DNA of 64,000 bases from positions 55,326 through 119,325 of the forward strand of contig VBGR01000045.1 of assembly GCA_005880695.1 (NCBI GenBank), given 5' to 3'. The notes beneath the pieces were generated by a model. That model saw nothing but the letters and a program-made list of their open reading frames with translations, searched no databases and had not been told where the DNA came from. This stretch comes from Chloroflexota bacterium. GTDB lineage: Bacteria > Chloroflexota > Dormibacteria > Dormibacterales > Dormibacteraceae. The translations under genes were made by a program, and so were the position numbers. Within the stretch, counting starts at the first letter, position 1. Each line of letters begins with the position of its first letter. This document shows positions 40,669 to 47,702 of this stretch, in pieces.

Positions 40669-41080
40669 AGCTGCGCCGGGGCTCGCTCGGTTCGGACCGC
40701 CAGCCCTCGACGCCCTTGGAGAGCTTGGCGGGCGTCGTCTCGCTCTTGATCAGGTATTCCAACGCGCCCAGGTTCAGGCCGCGCTCGACCAGCTCCTGCT
40801 CGCTGTAATTGGACAGGATCACGACCGGGATGTCCTTCGTCTGCTCGTCCGCGCGCAGCTCCTCGAGCACGGCGAAGCCGTCCATCTTGGGCAGGCGGAT
40901 GTCCAGGAAGACAATGTCCGGCCGGTCCTCGCGAGCCATGCGGAGGCCGGCTTCGCCGTCGGGAGCGACCGTGACGACGTAGCCATCCAGCTCGAGCTTG
41001 AGCTTGTACATCTGAGCGACGGCCGGATCGTCCTCTACGAAAAGAACCCGGACTTCCTCGTCCCTCACTTGATAATCCAC
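40667..41080 (-). CDS. Single-domain response regulator (receiver)
   Basis: A 137-residue CheY-like receiver with no output domain. 'VRVLFVEDDPAVAQMYKLKL' holds the acidic pair; phosphoacceptor Asp is in 'PDIVFLDIRLPKMDGF'; switch Ser in 'VVILSNYSEQE'; conserved Lys in 'LEYLIKSETTPAKLS'. The GTG at 41080 follows GGAGG by 7 nt; an in-frame GTG at 41068 is the alternative. No histidine kinase is nearby. A paralogue with the same K-x-x-TTP-x-x-LS tail lies at 49177-49545. The 5' side adjoins a 212-bp imperfect palindrome that could be part of its leader. Confidence 0.88.
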   Translation of the reverse strand: MDYQVRDEEVRVLFVEDDPAVAQMYKLKLELDGYVVTVAPDGEAGLRMAREDRPDIVFLDIRLPKMDGFAVLEELRADEQTKDIPVVILSNYSEQELVERGLNLGALEYLIKSETTPAKLSKGVEGWRSEPSEPRRS

Positions 41081-41107
41081 CCGCACACCTCCAGGGTTCC
41101 TCGACCT

Positions 41108-41319
41108 AGTGGACTGTAACGGCCATTTGCGTAGCAGGCCGGAGGCTCGTAGACCGGCGTTCCAGGCCGTCGGTGCCAAGGCGCGGGTGGCGCGACGACG
41201 AGCGCATCCACAGATGCGTGATGTCTAGCGCCGGGCCCCGCAACACCGGCATCAGCGCCCCCAGGGCGCCCGGCGGCCTGGGACGTCGGATCCACGTCAA
41301 ATGGCCGTGACGGTCCACT
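41108..41319. repeat. 212-bp imperfect palindrome in an intergenic region
   Basis: Outer arms AGTGGACTGTAACGGCCATTTG-like (41108-41129 and 41298-41319) pair at 20 of 22 positions. Inner arms CCAGGCCGTCGG (41162-41173) and CCGGCGGCCTGG (41270-41281) pair at 11 of 12. A central hairpin CGCATC-CACA-GATGCG (41203-41218) is perfect. The whole is centred near 41213. The stretch 41081-41528 shows no convincing gene. A structured RNA leader of the receiver gene, or a small palindromic mobile-element remnant, are the two obvious readings. Confidence 0.65.
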
Positions 41320-41528
41320 GGCTTCAACATACGGCATCCCGTTTTGAACTGCGAGACGGGGCTCGAGCCGAACCGGATTTCTTGCTCACTTTCATCTTTC
41401 CTGATAACGCCATCAATAACAATCCGGGCATCCAAACTTGGCTCGACCCACCGTCCTACCACCTCCATCCATGCCGGCCATGCCCGGTCCCGAAAAACTT
41501 CTCGCCTGCACCGCAGCTAACGCCTAGA

Positions 41529-41876
41529 ATGGCCGTCGTGGCGCAGGCAGGGGGAGACCACGACGCCCGTTTCCAGCGGGCGATCGAGCTGATTGGGAAG
41601 CGCTGGACGGGGACGGTGGTGAGGACGCTGATGAGCAAGCCAGCGCGCTTCAATCAGCTCCTGACCGGCATCCCGGGCATCTCCGATCGGGTGCTCACCG
41701 AGCGCCTGCGCGAGCTCGAGACCGAAGGCCTGGTGGAGCGTCTCGTCGATCCCGGCCCGCCTGTCCGGGTGAGCTACCGCCTGACCGCCCGCGGCCGCGC
41801 GCTGCAGCCCATCTTCGCCTCCGTCACCGACTGGGCGGACACCTGGCTGGGCAGCGCGGTCGCCGCCGCCAGCTAG
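41529..41876 (+). CDS. HxlR family transcriptional regulator
   Basis: A 115-residue HxlR winged-helix protein: 'RFQRAIELIGKRWTGTVVRT' is the family's helix 1 with IGKRW, 'LMSKPARFNQLLTGIPGISD' and 'RVLTERLRELETEGLVERLV' the recognition part, and 'PPVRVSYRLTARGRALQPIF' the wing. HxlR proteins are short dimeric regulators that respond to aldehydes, quinones or redox stress. Here the common N-terminal redox Cys is missing, as the protein begins MAVVAQAGGDHDAR. The ATG at 41529 is preferred; the longer in-frame reading crosses the palindrome and looks non-coding. Confidence 0.87.
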   Translation: MAVVAQAGGDHDARFQRAIELIGKRWTGTVVRTLMSKPARFNQLLTGIPGISDRVLTERLRELETEGLVERLVDPGPPVRVSYRLTARGRALQPIFASVTDWADTWLGSAVAAAS

Positions 41877-41931
41877 TTCAGCCAGCCCGCCGGCCGACCG
41901 CTTCAGGCCCGCTGCTATCCTCGTTACGCCC

Positions 41932-42525
41932 ATGCCTGTAGGCGACCTTTTGCGGCGCCGAGCGGACGGCTCCCAAGCGTGCCCCGCCTGCGGCTCGCCA
42001 GTGCCGGCCGGCGCCACCTACTGCCCTAGCTGCGGCGTCCGCATCGATGATCCGGAAGCGCTTCCGCTCCATGTCGTCGACCGTCAGACGCGGCTCTTCA
42101 ACGAGAGGTTCATCCGTCCAGTCCTGGAGGATGAGCTGGCTCGCGGCCATCGCTACGGCCGCTGGCTCGGCATCCTGCTGGTCGAGCTGCGCACCCAGGC
42201 CGACCACGGGTCGGGCAACTCCGACGGCCTGAAAGCGATGGCGGCCGCTCTGATCAACTCGCTCCGCGACGTGGATACGCCTGGGCTCCTGAAACGGATG
42301 CCGGCTGAGTTCTTGATCATCCTGCCTGAGGCAGAGCTGAGCGGGACGGCCCACGCCGCGAACCGGCTCATCCAGGCGGTCAACGAGGCTGTGAAGGACC
42401 AGGATTTGAAGGCTGAGGTGGGCCTGGTCTGCGTCAACCCCGCCAAACGCTTCCGCGCTGGGGCGGTCATCGAAGCAGCCGGGCGCAGCCTCCGGACCGG
42501 ACGCCCCGAGGTGATGGGCAGGTAG
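41932..42525 (+). CDS. Zinc-ribbon protein with degenerate GGDEF domain
   Basis: A 197-residue protein. Residues about 15-40 form a zinc ribbon with two CxxC knuckles (ACPACGSPVPAGATYCPSCG). From about 50 the sequence follows the diguanylate-cyclase fold: 'VDRQTRLFNERFIRPVLEDE' matches the family's D-x-L-T-x-L-x-N/Y entry helix, 'GRWLGILLVELR' the first strand, and 'GLLKRMPAEFLIILPEAELS' replaces GGDEF by PAEF. The active site is thus lost, and a c-di-GMP sensor or structural role is likely (inference). Its 3' end overlaps the histidine-phosphatase gene. Confidence 0.7.
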   Translation: MPVGDLLRRRADGSQACPACGSPVPAGATYCPSCGVRIDDPEALPLHVVDRQTRLFNERFIRPVLEDELARGHRYGRWLGILLVELRTQADHGSGNSDGLKAMAAALINSLRDVDTPGLLKRMPAEFLIILPEAELSGTAHAANRLIQAVNEAVKDQDLKAEVGLVCVNPAKRFRAGAVIEAAGRSLRTGRPEVMGR

Positions 42526-43094
42526 AGATTTTTCTGGCCCGCCACGGCGAGACCGAGTGGAGCCAGAACGGCCGGCATACAGGGCGCACCGACCTACCGC
42601 TGCTGCCGGTGGGCGAGGCGCGCGCCGGGTCGCTGGGCCAGCGGCTTCAGGGGATCCCCTTCGACGCGGCCTTCTCGAGCCCGCTGCGCCGGGCGCGTGA
42701 CACGGCACGCCTGGCCGGATTCCCCGGCGCGGTGCTCACGGACCTGCTCCGGGAGTGGGACTACGGCGATTACGAAGGCCTGACCTCGGTTCAAATCCAC
42801 GAGACAGTGCCCAGCTGGGACCTCTGGGCCGGCGGCTGCCCGGGTGGCGAAACGCCGACCGAGGTGATCGCCCGGGCCCGGCGCTTCCTCGACCAGCTGC
42901 CCGCGGCGGCCACCCGCGTGATCGCCTTCAGCCACGGCCACTTCATTCGCGCGATCGCGCTCGCGTTTCTGGGCCTGCCGGCGGCAGCCGGGGCCCGCCT
43001 CGCGCTCGACACGGCCGCCCTGAGCGTGCTCCGGGCGGGCGACCGCGGCGGCGTCGTGCAGCTCTGGAATGACGTCGGACATCTCCCCGTGTAG
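42522..43094 (+). CDS. Histidine phosphatase (phosphoglycerate mutase-like)
   Basis: A 190-residue histidine phosphatase. 'IFLARHGETEWSQNGRHTGR' holds the catalytic RHG and its Arg; 'FSSPLRRARDTARLAG' and 'LLREWDYGDYEGLTSVQI' are conserved; second His is in 'RVIAFSHGHFIRAIAL'. Substrates may be small phosphate esters such as cobalamin or sugar phosphates. The RHG motif lies upstream of the first ATG, GTG or TTG (42609), so initiation must use a non-standard codon: GTA at 42522 or ATT at 42528, just after an AGGTAGAG ribosome-site-like stretch. It overlaps the zinc-ribbon GGDEF gene by 4 nt at GTA/TAG. Confidence 0.82.
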   Translation, partial: VEIFLARHGETEWSQNGRHTGRTDLPLLPVGEARAGSLGQRLQGIPFDAAFSSPLRRARDTARLAGFPGAVLTDLLREWDYGDYEGLTSVQIHETVPSWDLWAGGCPGGETPTEVIARARRFLDQLPAAATRVIAFSHGHFIRAIALAFLGLPAAAGARLALDTAALSVLRAGDRGGVVQLWNDVGHLPV

Positions 43095-43136
43095 AGCCGA
43101 GCGACTAGAGACCAGAGGTCTAGAATCACGCAGCCA

Positions 43137-43427
43137 ATGAGCGCCATCGTCCACTTCGGCCTTCTGATCATCGGCGCTGTGGTGATCATCGAGGGCGTCG
43201 GCCTGGCCGTTTTCCCGAAGGCGCTCGGCTTCCTCGCGGGGCCCGGCGCCACGAAGCCCGCGGCGCGCTCCTGGACCCGCTACCAGGGCCTCGGCTTCAT
43301 GCTTCTTGGCGCCGCGCTGGTGATGGCCTCCGCCCGGGGTGACCTGGTCCCGGTCGTGGTCCTGGCAATGGTCGCGTGCCTGATGTTCTCGCTGGCGGTC
43401 CTCGGCCGGTCCCGAGTCCGCTACTAA
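43137..43427 (+). CDS. Small membrane protein
   Basis: A 96-residue protein with three hydrophobic segments: 'HFGLLIIGAVVIIEGVGLAV', 'YQGLGFMLLGAALVMASA' and 'LVPVVVLAMVACLMFSLAVL'. A short basic loop 'ATKPAARSWTRYQG' lies between the first two. No family is recognised. It sits 42 nt after the histidine phosphatase and 20 nt before the ornithine-cyclodeaminase-like gene on the same strand. Confidence 0.6.
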   Translation: MSAIVHFGLLIIGAVVIIEGVGLAVFPKALGFLAGPGATKPAARSWTRYQGLGFMLLGAALVMASARGDLVPVVVLAMVACLMFSLAVLGRSRVRY

Positions 43428-43447
43428 GCCGACCAGGCGGAAGAAAC

Positions 43448-44383
43448 GTGCTCGTGGTCAGCCAGGCTGAGGTGAAGCGCCTGCTCGATCTCCCGCAGCT
43501 TCTCGACGCGCTGCGCCGGGCCTTTATCGAGCTGAGCGCGGGCCGTGCCTCGGTGCCGCCCAGGATTGCCGCCTTCGTCCCCGACCGCGGCCTGCTGGGC
43601 GCCATGCCCGGATACTCCGATGGCGTCCTCGAAACCAAGCTGGTCTCGGTCTTCGCCGGCAACCACGACCGTGGTCTGCCTTCTCACCAGGCGGTCATCG
43701 CCCTCTTCGACGCCGAGACCGGTACGCCCCTCGCCCTCCTCGACGGCACCCATATCACCGCCGCCCGCACGGGGGCCGCCGCGGCGGTCAGCACCGACCT
43801 CCTGGCACGAGCCGGCGCCGGCGTGCTCGCGGTCTTGGGAGCCGGCGTCCAGGGACGCTCCCACCTGGAGGCCCACCGCTTGATCCGCAACTTCAGCGAG
43901 GTCCGCGTCGCCAGCCGGGACCGGGCTCACGCCGAGCAGCTGGCCGGCGACTTCGACGCGCGCGTCGCCGACACCTTCGAAGCCGCGGTCCGCGGTGCCG
44001 ACGTGGTCTGCTGCTGCACCGACGCCGCCGAGCCCATCCTCCGGCGCGAATGGCTCAGCCCTGGCGTCCACGTCACCTCGGTCGGCTCCAACGTCAAAGG
44101 CGGCGAACTGGACAGGGAGACCGTTCGGGCGGGGCTGCTGACGGTGGAGTCGCGCGCCGGCTTCCTGCCACCACCTGCTGGCAGCGCCGAGCTGCAGGGC
44201 CTTGACCCGGAGAGCGCGGTCGAGCTCGGCGAGCTCCTGGCCGGCACTCGCCCCGGACGCACGAGCAGCGAGCAGGTCACCGTGTACAAGTCGATGGGCC
44301 ACGCGGTGGAGGATGCCGCCGCGGCAGGCCTGGTCTACAGGACGGCGCTGGCGCTGGGCGCGGGCACGCAAGTCCAGCTTTGA
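43448..44383 (+). CDS. Ornithine cyclodeaminase/mu-crystallin family protein
   Basis: A 311-residue NAD(P)-dependent enzyme. The N-terminal substrate part includes 'LVVSQAEVKRLLDLPQLLDA' and 'FAGNHDRGLPSHQAVIALFD' with the family's conserved Lys (ETKLVS) and Arg (HITAARTGAAAAV). The Rossmann motif is 'VLAVLGAGVQGRSHLEAHRL'; a following 'VTSVGSNVKGGELDRETVRA' is typical. Members act as ornithine cyclodeaminase, alanine dehydrogenase or ketimine reductase, and the substrate here is open. The GTG at 43448 is preceded by GGCGGAAG. The stop overlaps the ComB-like gene (TTGA). Confidence 0.88.
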   Translation: MLVVSQAEVKRLLDLPQLLDALRRAFIELSAGRASVPPRIAAFVPDRGLLGAMPGYSDGVLETKLVSVFAGNHDRGLPSHQAVIALFDAETGTPLALLDGTHITAARTGAAAAVSTDLLARAGAGVLAVLGAGVQGRSHLEAHRLIRNFSEVRVASRDRAHAEQLAGDFDARVADTFEAAVRGADVVCCCTDAAEPILRREWLSPGVHVTSVGSNVKGGELDRETVRAGLLTVESRAGFLPPPAGSAELQGLDPESAVELGELLAGTRPGRTSSEQVTVYKSMGHAVEDAAAAGLVYRTALALGAGTQVQL

Positions 44384-45105
44384 GGATCGAGATCGTCGGC
44401 GGCCTGGAGGGCGCCACGAGTGCGCGAGGCCTGGCGGTGGTGGTCGATGTGCTGCGCGCCTTCACGGTCTGCGCTTACGCCCTGGCTGGCGGTGCCCGCG
44501 AGTCGATCCTGGTGACCGAAGTCGAGGACGCTCTGGCGCTGGAGCAGGCGATTCCCGGATCGATCGTCTCGGCCGAGGTCGACGGTCTGCCCGTCGAGGG
44601 CGTCGAAATCAGCAACTCGCCCACCTTGCTGGCGAGGCACGATCTCCAGGACCGCACCCTGATCCAGCGCAGCAGCGCCGGCACGCAGGGCGTCGCCCTG
44701 GCGGTCGCGGGCGCCGAGCGCGTGGTCGCCGCCAGCCTGGTGGTGGCCGCCGCCACGGCAAGGTACGTGGCCGGCTTCGACCCGGCGCTGGTCACCATCG
44801 TCGCCATGGGAGAGACCTCCGGGCACCTCGAGGATCGGGCCTGCGCCGAGTACATCGCTGGCCTGCTCTGCGGCCGGCCATCCGAAGTCGGGAGCCTGCT
44901 CGGCCCTCTTTACGACTCGGACCGCTACCGCCGGATCAGCGCCGCCGAGTGGCCGGGCTTTCCGCCCTCCGACCTGGACCTGGCGCTGCAGCCGGATCGC
45001 TTCGACTTCGCCATGCCTGTGACCAAAGAAGAAGGCAGGCTGGTCGTCAGGCGCTCGCCCTCGCCTCCCCCTCTGGGGGAGGGTTGGGTGGGGGCCGTAG
45101 GCTAG
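44380..45105 (+). CDS. 2-phosphosulfolactate phosphatase (ComB) family protein
   Basis: A 241-residue ComB-fold protein: 'GLAVVVDVLRAFTVCAYALA' with the catalytic-site Asp and Arg, 'SAEVDGLPVEGVEISNSPTL', 'QRSSAGTQGVALAVAGAERV' and 'MGETSGHLEDRACAEYIAGL'. ComB hydrolyses 2-phosphosulfolactate in coenzyme M synthesis; non-methanogen homologues have unknown substrates. It starts with TTG inside the stop of the ornithine-cyclodeaminase-like gene. The last 16 residues (SPSPPPLGEGWVGAVG) are encoded by a 55-bp repeat, so the native C-terminus was probably VTKEEGRLVVRR. Confidence 0.85.
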   Translation: MRIEIVGGLEGATSARGLAVVVDVLRAFTVCAYALAGGARESILVTEVEDALALEQAIPGSIVSAEVDGLPVEGVEISNSPTLLARHDLQDRTLIQRSSAGTQGVALAVAGAERVVAASLVVAAATARYVAGFDPALVTIVAMGETSGHLEDRACAEYIAGLLCGRPSEVGSLLGPLYDSDRYRRISAAEWPGFPPSDLDLALQPDRFDFAMPVTKEEGRLVVRRSPSPPPLGEGWVGAVG

Positions 45106-45168
45106 GCGCTCGCCCTCGCCTCCCCCTCTGGGGGAGGGTTGGGTGGGGGCCGTAGGCTAGGCGCTCGC
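45051..45168. repeat. Perfect 55-bp tandem repeat (two copies plus 8 bp) with internal hairpin
   Basis: 45051-45105 and 45106-45160 are identical; the next 8 nt (GCGCTCGC) begin a third copy. Each unit contains CCTCCCCC-TCT-GGGGGAGG, a perfect 8-bp hairpin, followed by GTTGGGTGGGGG. The unit ends GGCTAG, which reads as TAG on the plus strand and CTA (TAG on the minus strand). Copy 1 supplies the ComB stop codon and copy 2 the stop of the converging diiron-protein gene. Elements of this sequence type resemble intergenic REP-like repeats in other GC-rich genomes. Confidence 0.9.
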
Positions 45169-46245
45169 TGAAGCGGCCTCCGACTTCTGCTGGTACCACC
45201 TCACCGGGTGCTGGTGGTCGTGGTTCCGTTCGTAGTCGTCCCACAAGCGGTCGTAGAGCGAGAACATCGTCGATCCGATCTCAGCGCACGCCTTCTCCGT
45301 AAGTCCCGCTGAGCGCAGGCGCTTCAAGAGCGAGTCGATTGCGAACTCTCGCGCCTCCAGCGGGTCGACCCGAAGCGGCTCCGGGATCTCGCTGATGTGC
45401 TCGAAGGGCAGGCGCTCGTCCGGTCCCACCACGACTGACACGGCCGATTCCAGCAGGTCAAGCACCTTTCGAGCGATGACGCGGCCCATCTCCGGGTCGG
45501 CCTCGACGCGGCGCCGCAAGGCCAGCACGCCAAACCCGATGTGACGCGACTCGTCGCGGGCGACCGCGGTGAAGCCGGAGACGAAGCCCGGTAGCAGCCC
45601 GACCCGGCGCAGGATGCGCAGCACCGTCCGCTGGCCCCCCAGCGCAAGGTAGCCCTCGATCACCAGGTGGTAGGTGACGACCGCCTCCACGAAGGCGCGC
45701 ACGTCCTTCGGGTCGAGCCGGCATTTGTCGATCGCGTTGACCAGGTCCTCGTAAAAGATCCGCTGGTAGCCGGCGCGGGTCTTCGGCTTGAGCTCGGTCA
45801 TCGCGCTGTGGATGCCGCCCGCGTGGCCGTGGACCTCCTCGAAGTAGCGCTGGAAGAACACGGTATGGCGCGCCTCGTCGGCGATCTGGGTCGCCAAGAA
45901 GATGCGCTCGTCCTCGAGGGGCGCCGCGTGGAGGACGGGCGCCAGCGTGTCGGTGACGATCTGCTCGCCGAGGAAGAAGAGCGTCATGGTGATCCGGAGT
46001 TGCTTCTGGACGGGCTCGGGCAGGTTCGCCCAGTCCTTCACGTCCTGGCTGAAATCGAGGTCGGAAACCGCCCACTGCTGGGTCTCCCAGCGGTGGTAGA
46101 AGGAGGAGCTGTCCAGCTCCGGGTTCAGCAGGCTGTCCATCTGAGCCTGGACGTCTTCGACGGAGACGTTGACCAGCTCGCGTAGGGGGGTCGTCTCAAC
46201 CCTGCGGATGGCTTCCTCGACGGCGCTTTGGTTCATGGGGTTCAT
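45157..46245 (-). CDS. R2-like ferritin-fold diiron protein (ribonucleotide reductase small subunit / R2lox type)
   Basis: A 362-residue four-helix-bundle diiron protein. Likely metal ligands: Glu in 'LFFLGEQIVTDTLAPVL', ExxH in 'QIADEARHTVFFQRYFEEVH', Glu in 'AVVTYHLVIEGYLALGG' and ExxH in 'TAVARDESRHIGFGVLAL'. The first helix has 'GEQIV', close to the 'GEEAV' of R2lox proteins, which carry a Mn/Fe centre and a Tyr-Val crosslink. No large subunit (nrdA/E) lies nearby, which favours R2lox over a nucleotide reductase. The ATG at 46245 is used; 46236 is also possible. The stop codon lies inside the 55-bp repeat. It is divergent from the SBP56 gene. Confidence 0.82.
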   Translation of the reverse strand: MNPMNQSAVEEAIRRVETTPLRELVNVSVEDVQAQMDSLLNPELDSSSFYHRWETQQWAVSDLDFSQDVKDWANLPEPVQKQLRITMTLFFLGEQIVTDTLAPVLHAAPLEDERIFLATQIADEARHTVFFQRYFEEVHGHAGGIHSAMTELKPKTRAGYQRIFYEDLVNAIDKCRLDPKDVRAFVEAVVTYHLVIEGYLALGGQRTVLRILRRVGLLPGFVSGFTAVARDESRHIGFGVLALRRRVEADPEMGRVIARKVLDLLESAVSVVVGPDERLPFEHISEIPEPLRVDPLEAREFAIDSLLKRLRSAGLTEKACAEIGSTMFSLYDRLWDDYERNHDHQHPVRWYQQKSEAASASA

Positions 46246-46309
46246 TGTGCGGCCTGCTAACCTGACCGGCAGTTGCCCACCCAACCGTGAGTCTGGAGAG
46301 GCTAGCGAA

Positions 46310-47698
46310 ATGGCAACTCTGCTAAAGCCCGATCCGACCTTCTACCCATCCGCCCGCACGGCTGCCGAAGCCCCGCCCGAGACGCTCGCCTACATCGTCA
46401 CCTTCGACCCCGAGGCGAAGACACCCGACGCGCTGGAGGTTCTGGACGTAGATCCTAAGTCGGGCGATTTCGGGAAACGCGTCGGCCGCCTGGAGATGCC
46501 TCACATGGGCGACGAGCTCCACCACTTCGGCTGGAACGCGTGCAGCTCGGCGCTCTGTCCCTGGGCGCCCCACCCACACGTCGAGCGCCGGTACCTCGTC
46601 GTGCCCGGCCTGCGCTCGTCCCGGATCCACATCATCGACACCAAGGGCGACCCGCGCGCGCCGAAGTTGAGTAAGGTCATCGAGCCCGAGGAGCTCGCTC
46701 GCAAGGCGAACTACAGCCGGCCGCACACGTCGCATTGCGGCCCCGACGGCATCTACATGAGCGCGCTCGGAGCGCCGGACGGCGGCGGGCCCGGGGGCCT
46801 CTTCGTCCTCGACCACGAGACCTTCGAGGTGAAGGGTCCCTGGGAGAAGGACCGCGGCGTGCAGGAGCTCGCCTACGACTTCTGGTGGCACCTGGGCCAG
46901 GACATTCTCATCAGCAGCGAGTGGGGCACGCCGAAGATGGTCGAGGCCGGCCTCAACGGCGAGATCCTGCTGAGCGGAGGCTACGGCCACCGGCTGCACA
47001 TCTGGGACCTGCCGAAGCGGGCGTTGAAGCAGACGATCGACCTCGGCTCACAGCACCAGATGCCCCTCGAGCTGCGGCCCTCCCACGACCCCAATCAGAC
47101 CTGGGGTTTCGTCGGGGTCGTCACCAGCCTGGAAGATCTCAGCGCTTCGATCTGGACCTGGCATCGCAAAGACAGCGGCGAGTGGGCCGCCGAGAAGGTC
47201 ATCTCGATCCCGGCCGAGCCCGCCGACCCAAGTCAGCTGCCGCCAGTCTTGCAGCCGTTCAAGGCCGTGCCGCCGCTGGTGACCGACATCAACCTTTCGC
47301 TCGACGACCGCTGGCTCTACGTCTCCTGCTGGGGGACCGGCGAGCTCAAGCGATACGACGTCGCAGATCCTTTCAAGCCCCGCGAGACGGGCTCGATGCG
47401 GCTCGGGGGCATCGTCGGACGCTCACCTCATCCGGCCTCCGGGCCGCTCAACGGAGGTCCCCAGATGGTGGAGGTGAGCCGCGACGGTCAGCGCGTCTAC
47501 TTGAGCAACTCGCTCTACGCCACCTGGGACGACCAGTTCTACCCGGACGGGCTCAAGAGCTGGGCAACCAAGCTCGACGCCAGTCCCGATGGTGGGCTCA
47601 AGGCTGATCCGAATTTCTTCGTCGAGTTCGAGCAGAGGGCCCACCAGGTCCACCTCCAAGGGGGCGACGCCTCCTCCGACTCCTACTGCTTCTCCTGA
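46310..47698 (+). CDS. Selenium-binding protein SBP56 family (methanethiol oxidase-like)
   Basis: A 462-residue SBP56-family beta-propeller. Family landmarks are 'PHMGDELHHFGWNACSSALC', 'RRYLVVPGLRSSRIHIIDTK', 'YSRPHTSHCGPDGIYMSALG', 'HRLHIWDLPKRALKQTIDLG' and 'GGPQMVEVSRDGQRVYLSNS'. The Cys and His clusters match copper/selenium-binding positions. Bacterial members (MtoX) oxidise methanethiol to formaldehyde, hydrogen peroxide and sulfide. GGAGAGG lies 9 nt before the ATG. A membrane-protein gene starts 4 nt downstream and is probably a partner. There is no N-terminal signal peptide of Tat or Sec type, which differs from periplasmic MtoX. Confidence 0.92.
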   Translation: MATLLKPDPTFYPSARTAAEAPPETLAYIVTFDPEAKTPDALEVLDVDPKSGDFGKRVGRLEMPHMGDELHHFGWNACSSALCPWAPHPHVERRYLVVPGLRSSRIHIIDTKGDPRAPKLSKVIEPEELARKANYSRPHTSHCGPDGIYMSALGAPDGGGPGGLFVLDHETFEVKGPWEKDRGVQELAYDFWWHLGQDILISSEWGTPKMVEAGLNGEILLSGGYGHRLHIWDLPKRALKQTIDLGSQHQMPLELRPSHDPNQTWGFVGVVTSLEDLSASIWTWHRKDSGEWAAEKVISIPAEPADPSQLPPVLQPFKAVPPLVTDINLSLDDRWLYVSCWGTGELKRYDVADPFKPRETGSMRLGGIVGRSPHPASGPLNGGPQMVEVSRDGQRVYLSNSLYATWDDQFYPDGLKSWATKLDASPDGGLKADPNFFVEFEQRAHQVHLQGGDASSDSYCFS

Positions 47699-47702
47699 CG
47701 CC

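Noticed and set aside
41106..41468. 120-residue minus-strand frame across the palindrome
   Set aside because: It starts and ends in the inverted arms, shows no motif, and the plus-strand frame from 41301 is equally meaningless before the HxlR ATG.
45051..45168. Insertion-sequence end or transposon
   Set aside because: The unit is a simple tandem duplication with no transposase and no terminal inverted repeats.
45157..46245. Class I ribonucleotide reductase operon
   Set aside because: No large subunit or NrdR/NrdI neighbour; the motifs fit an R2lox-like protein at least as well.
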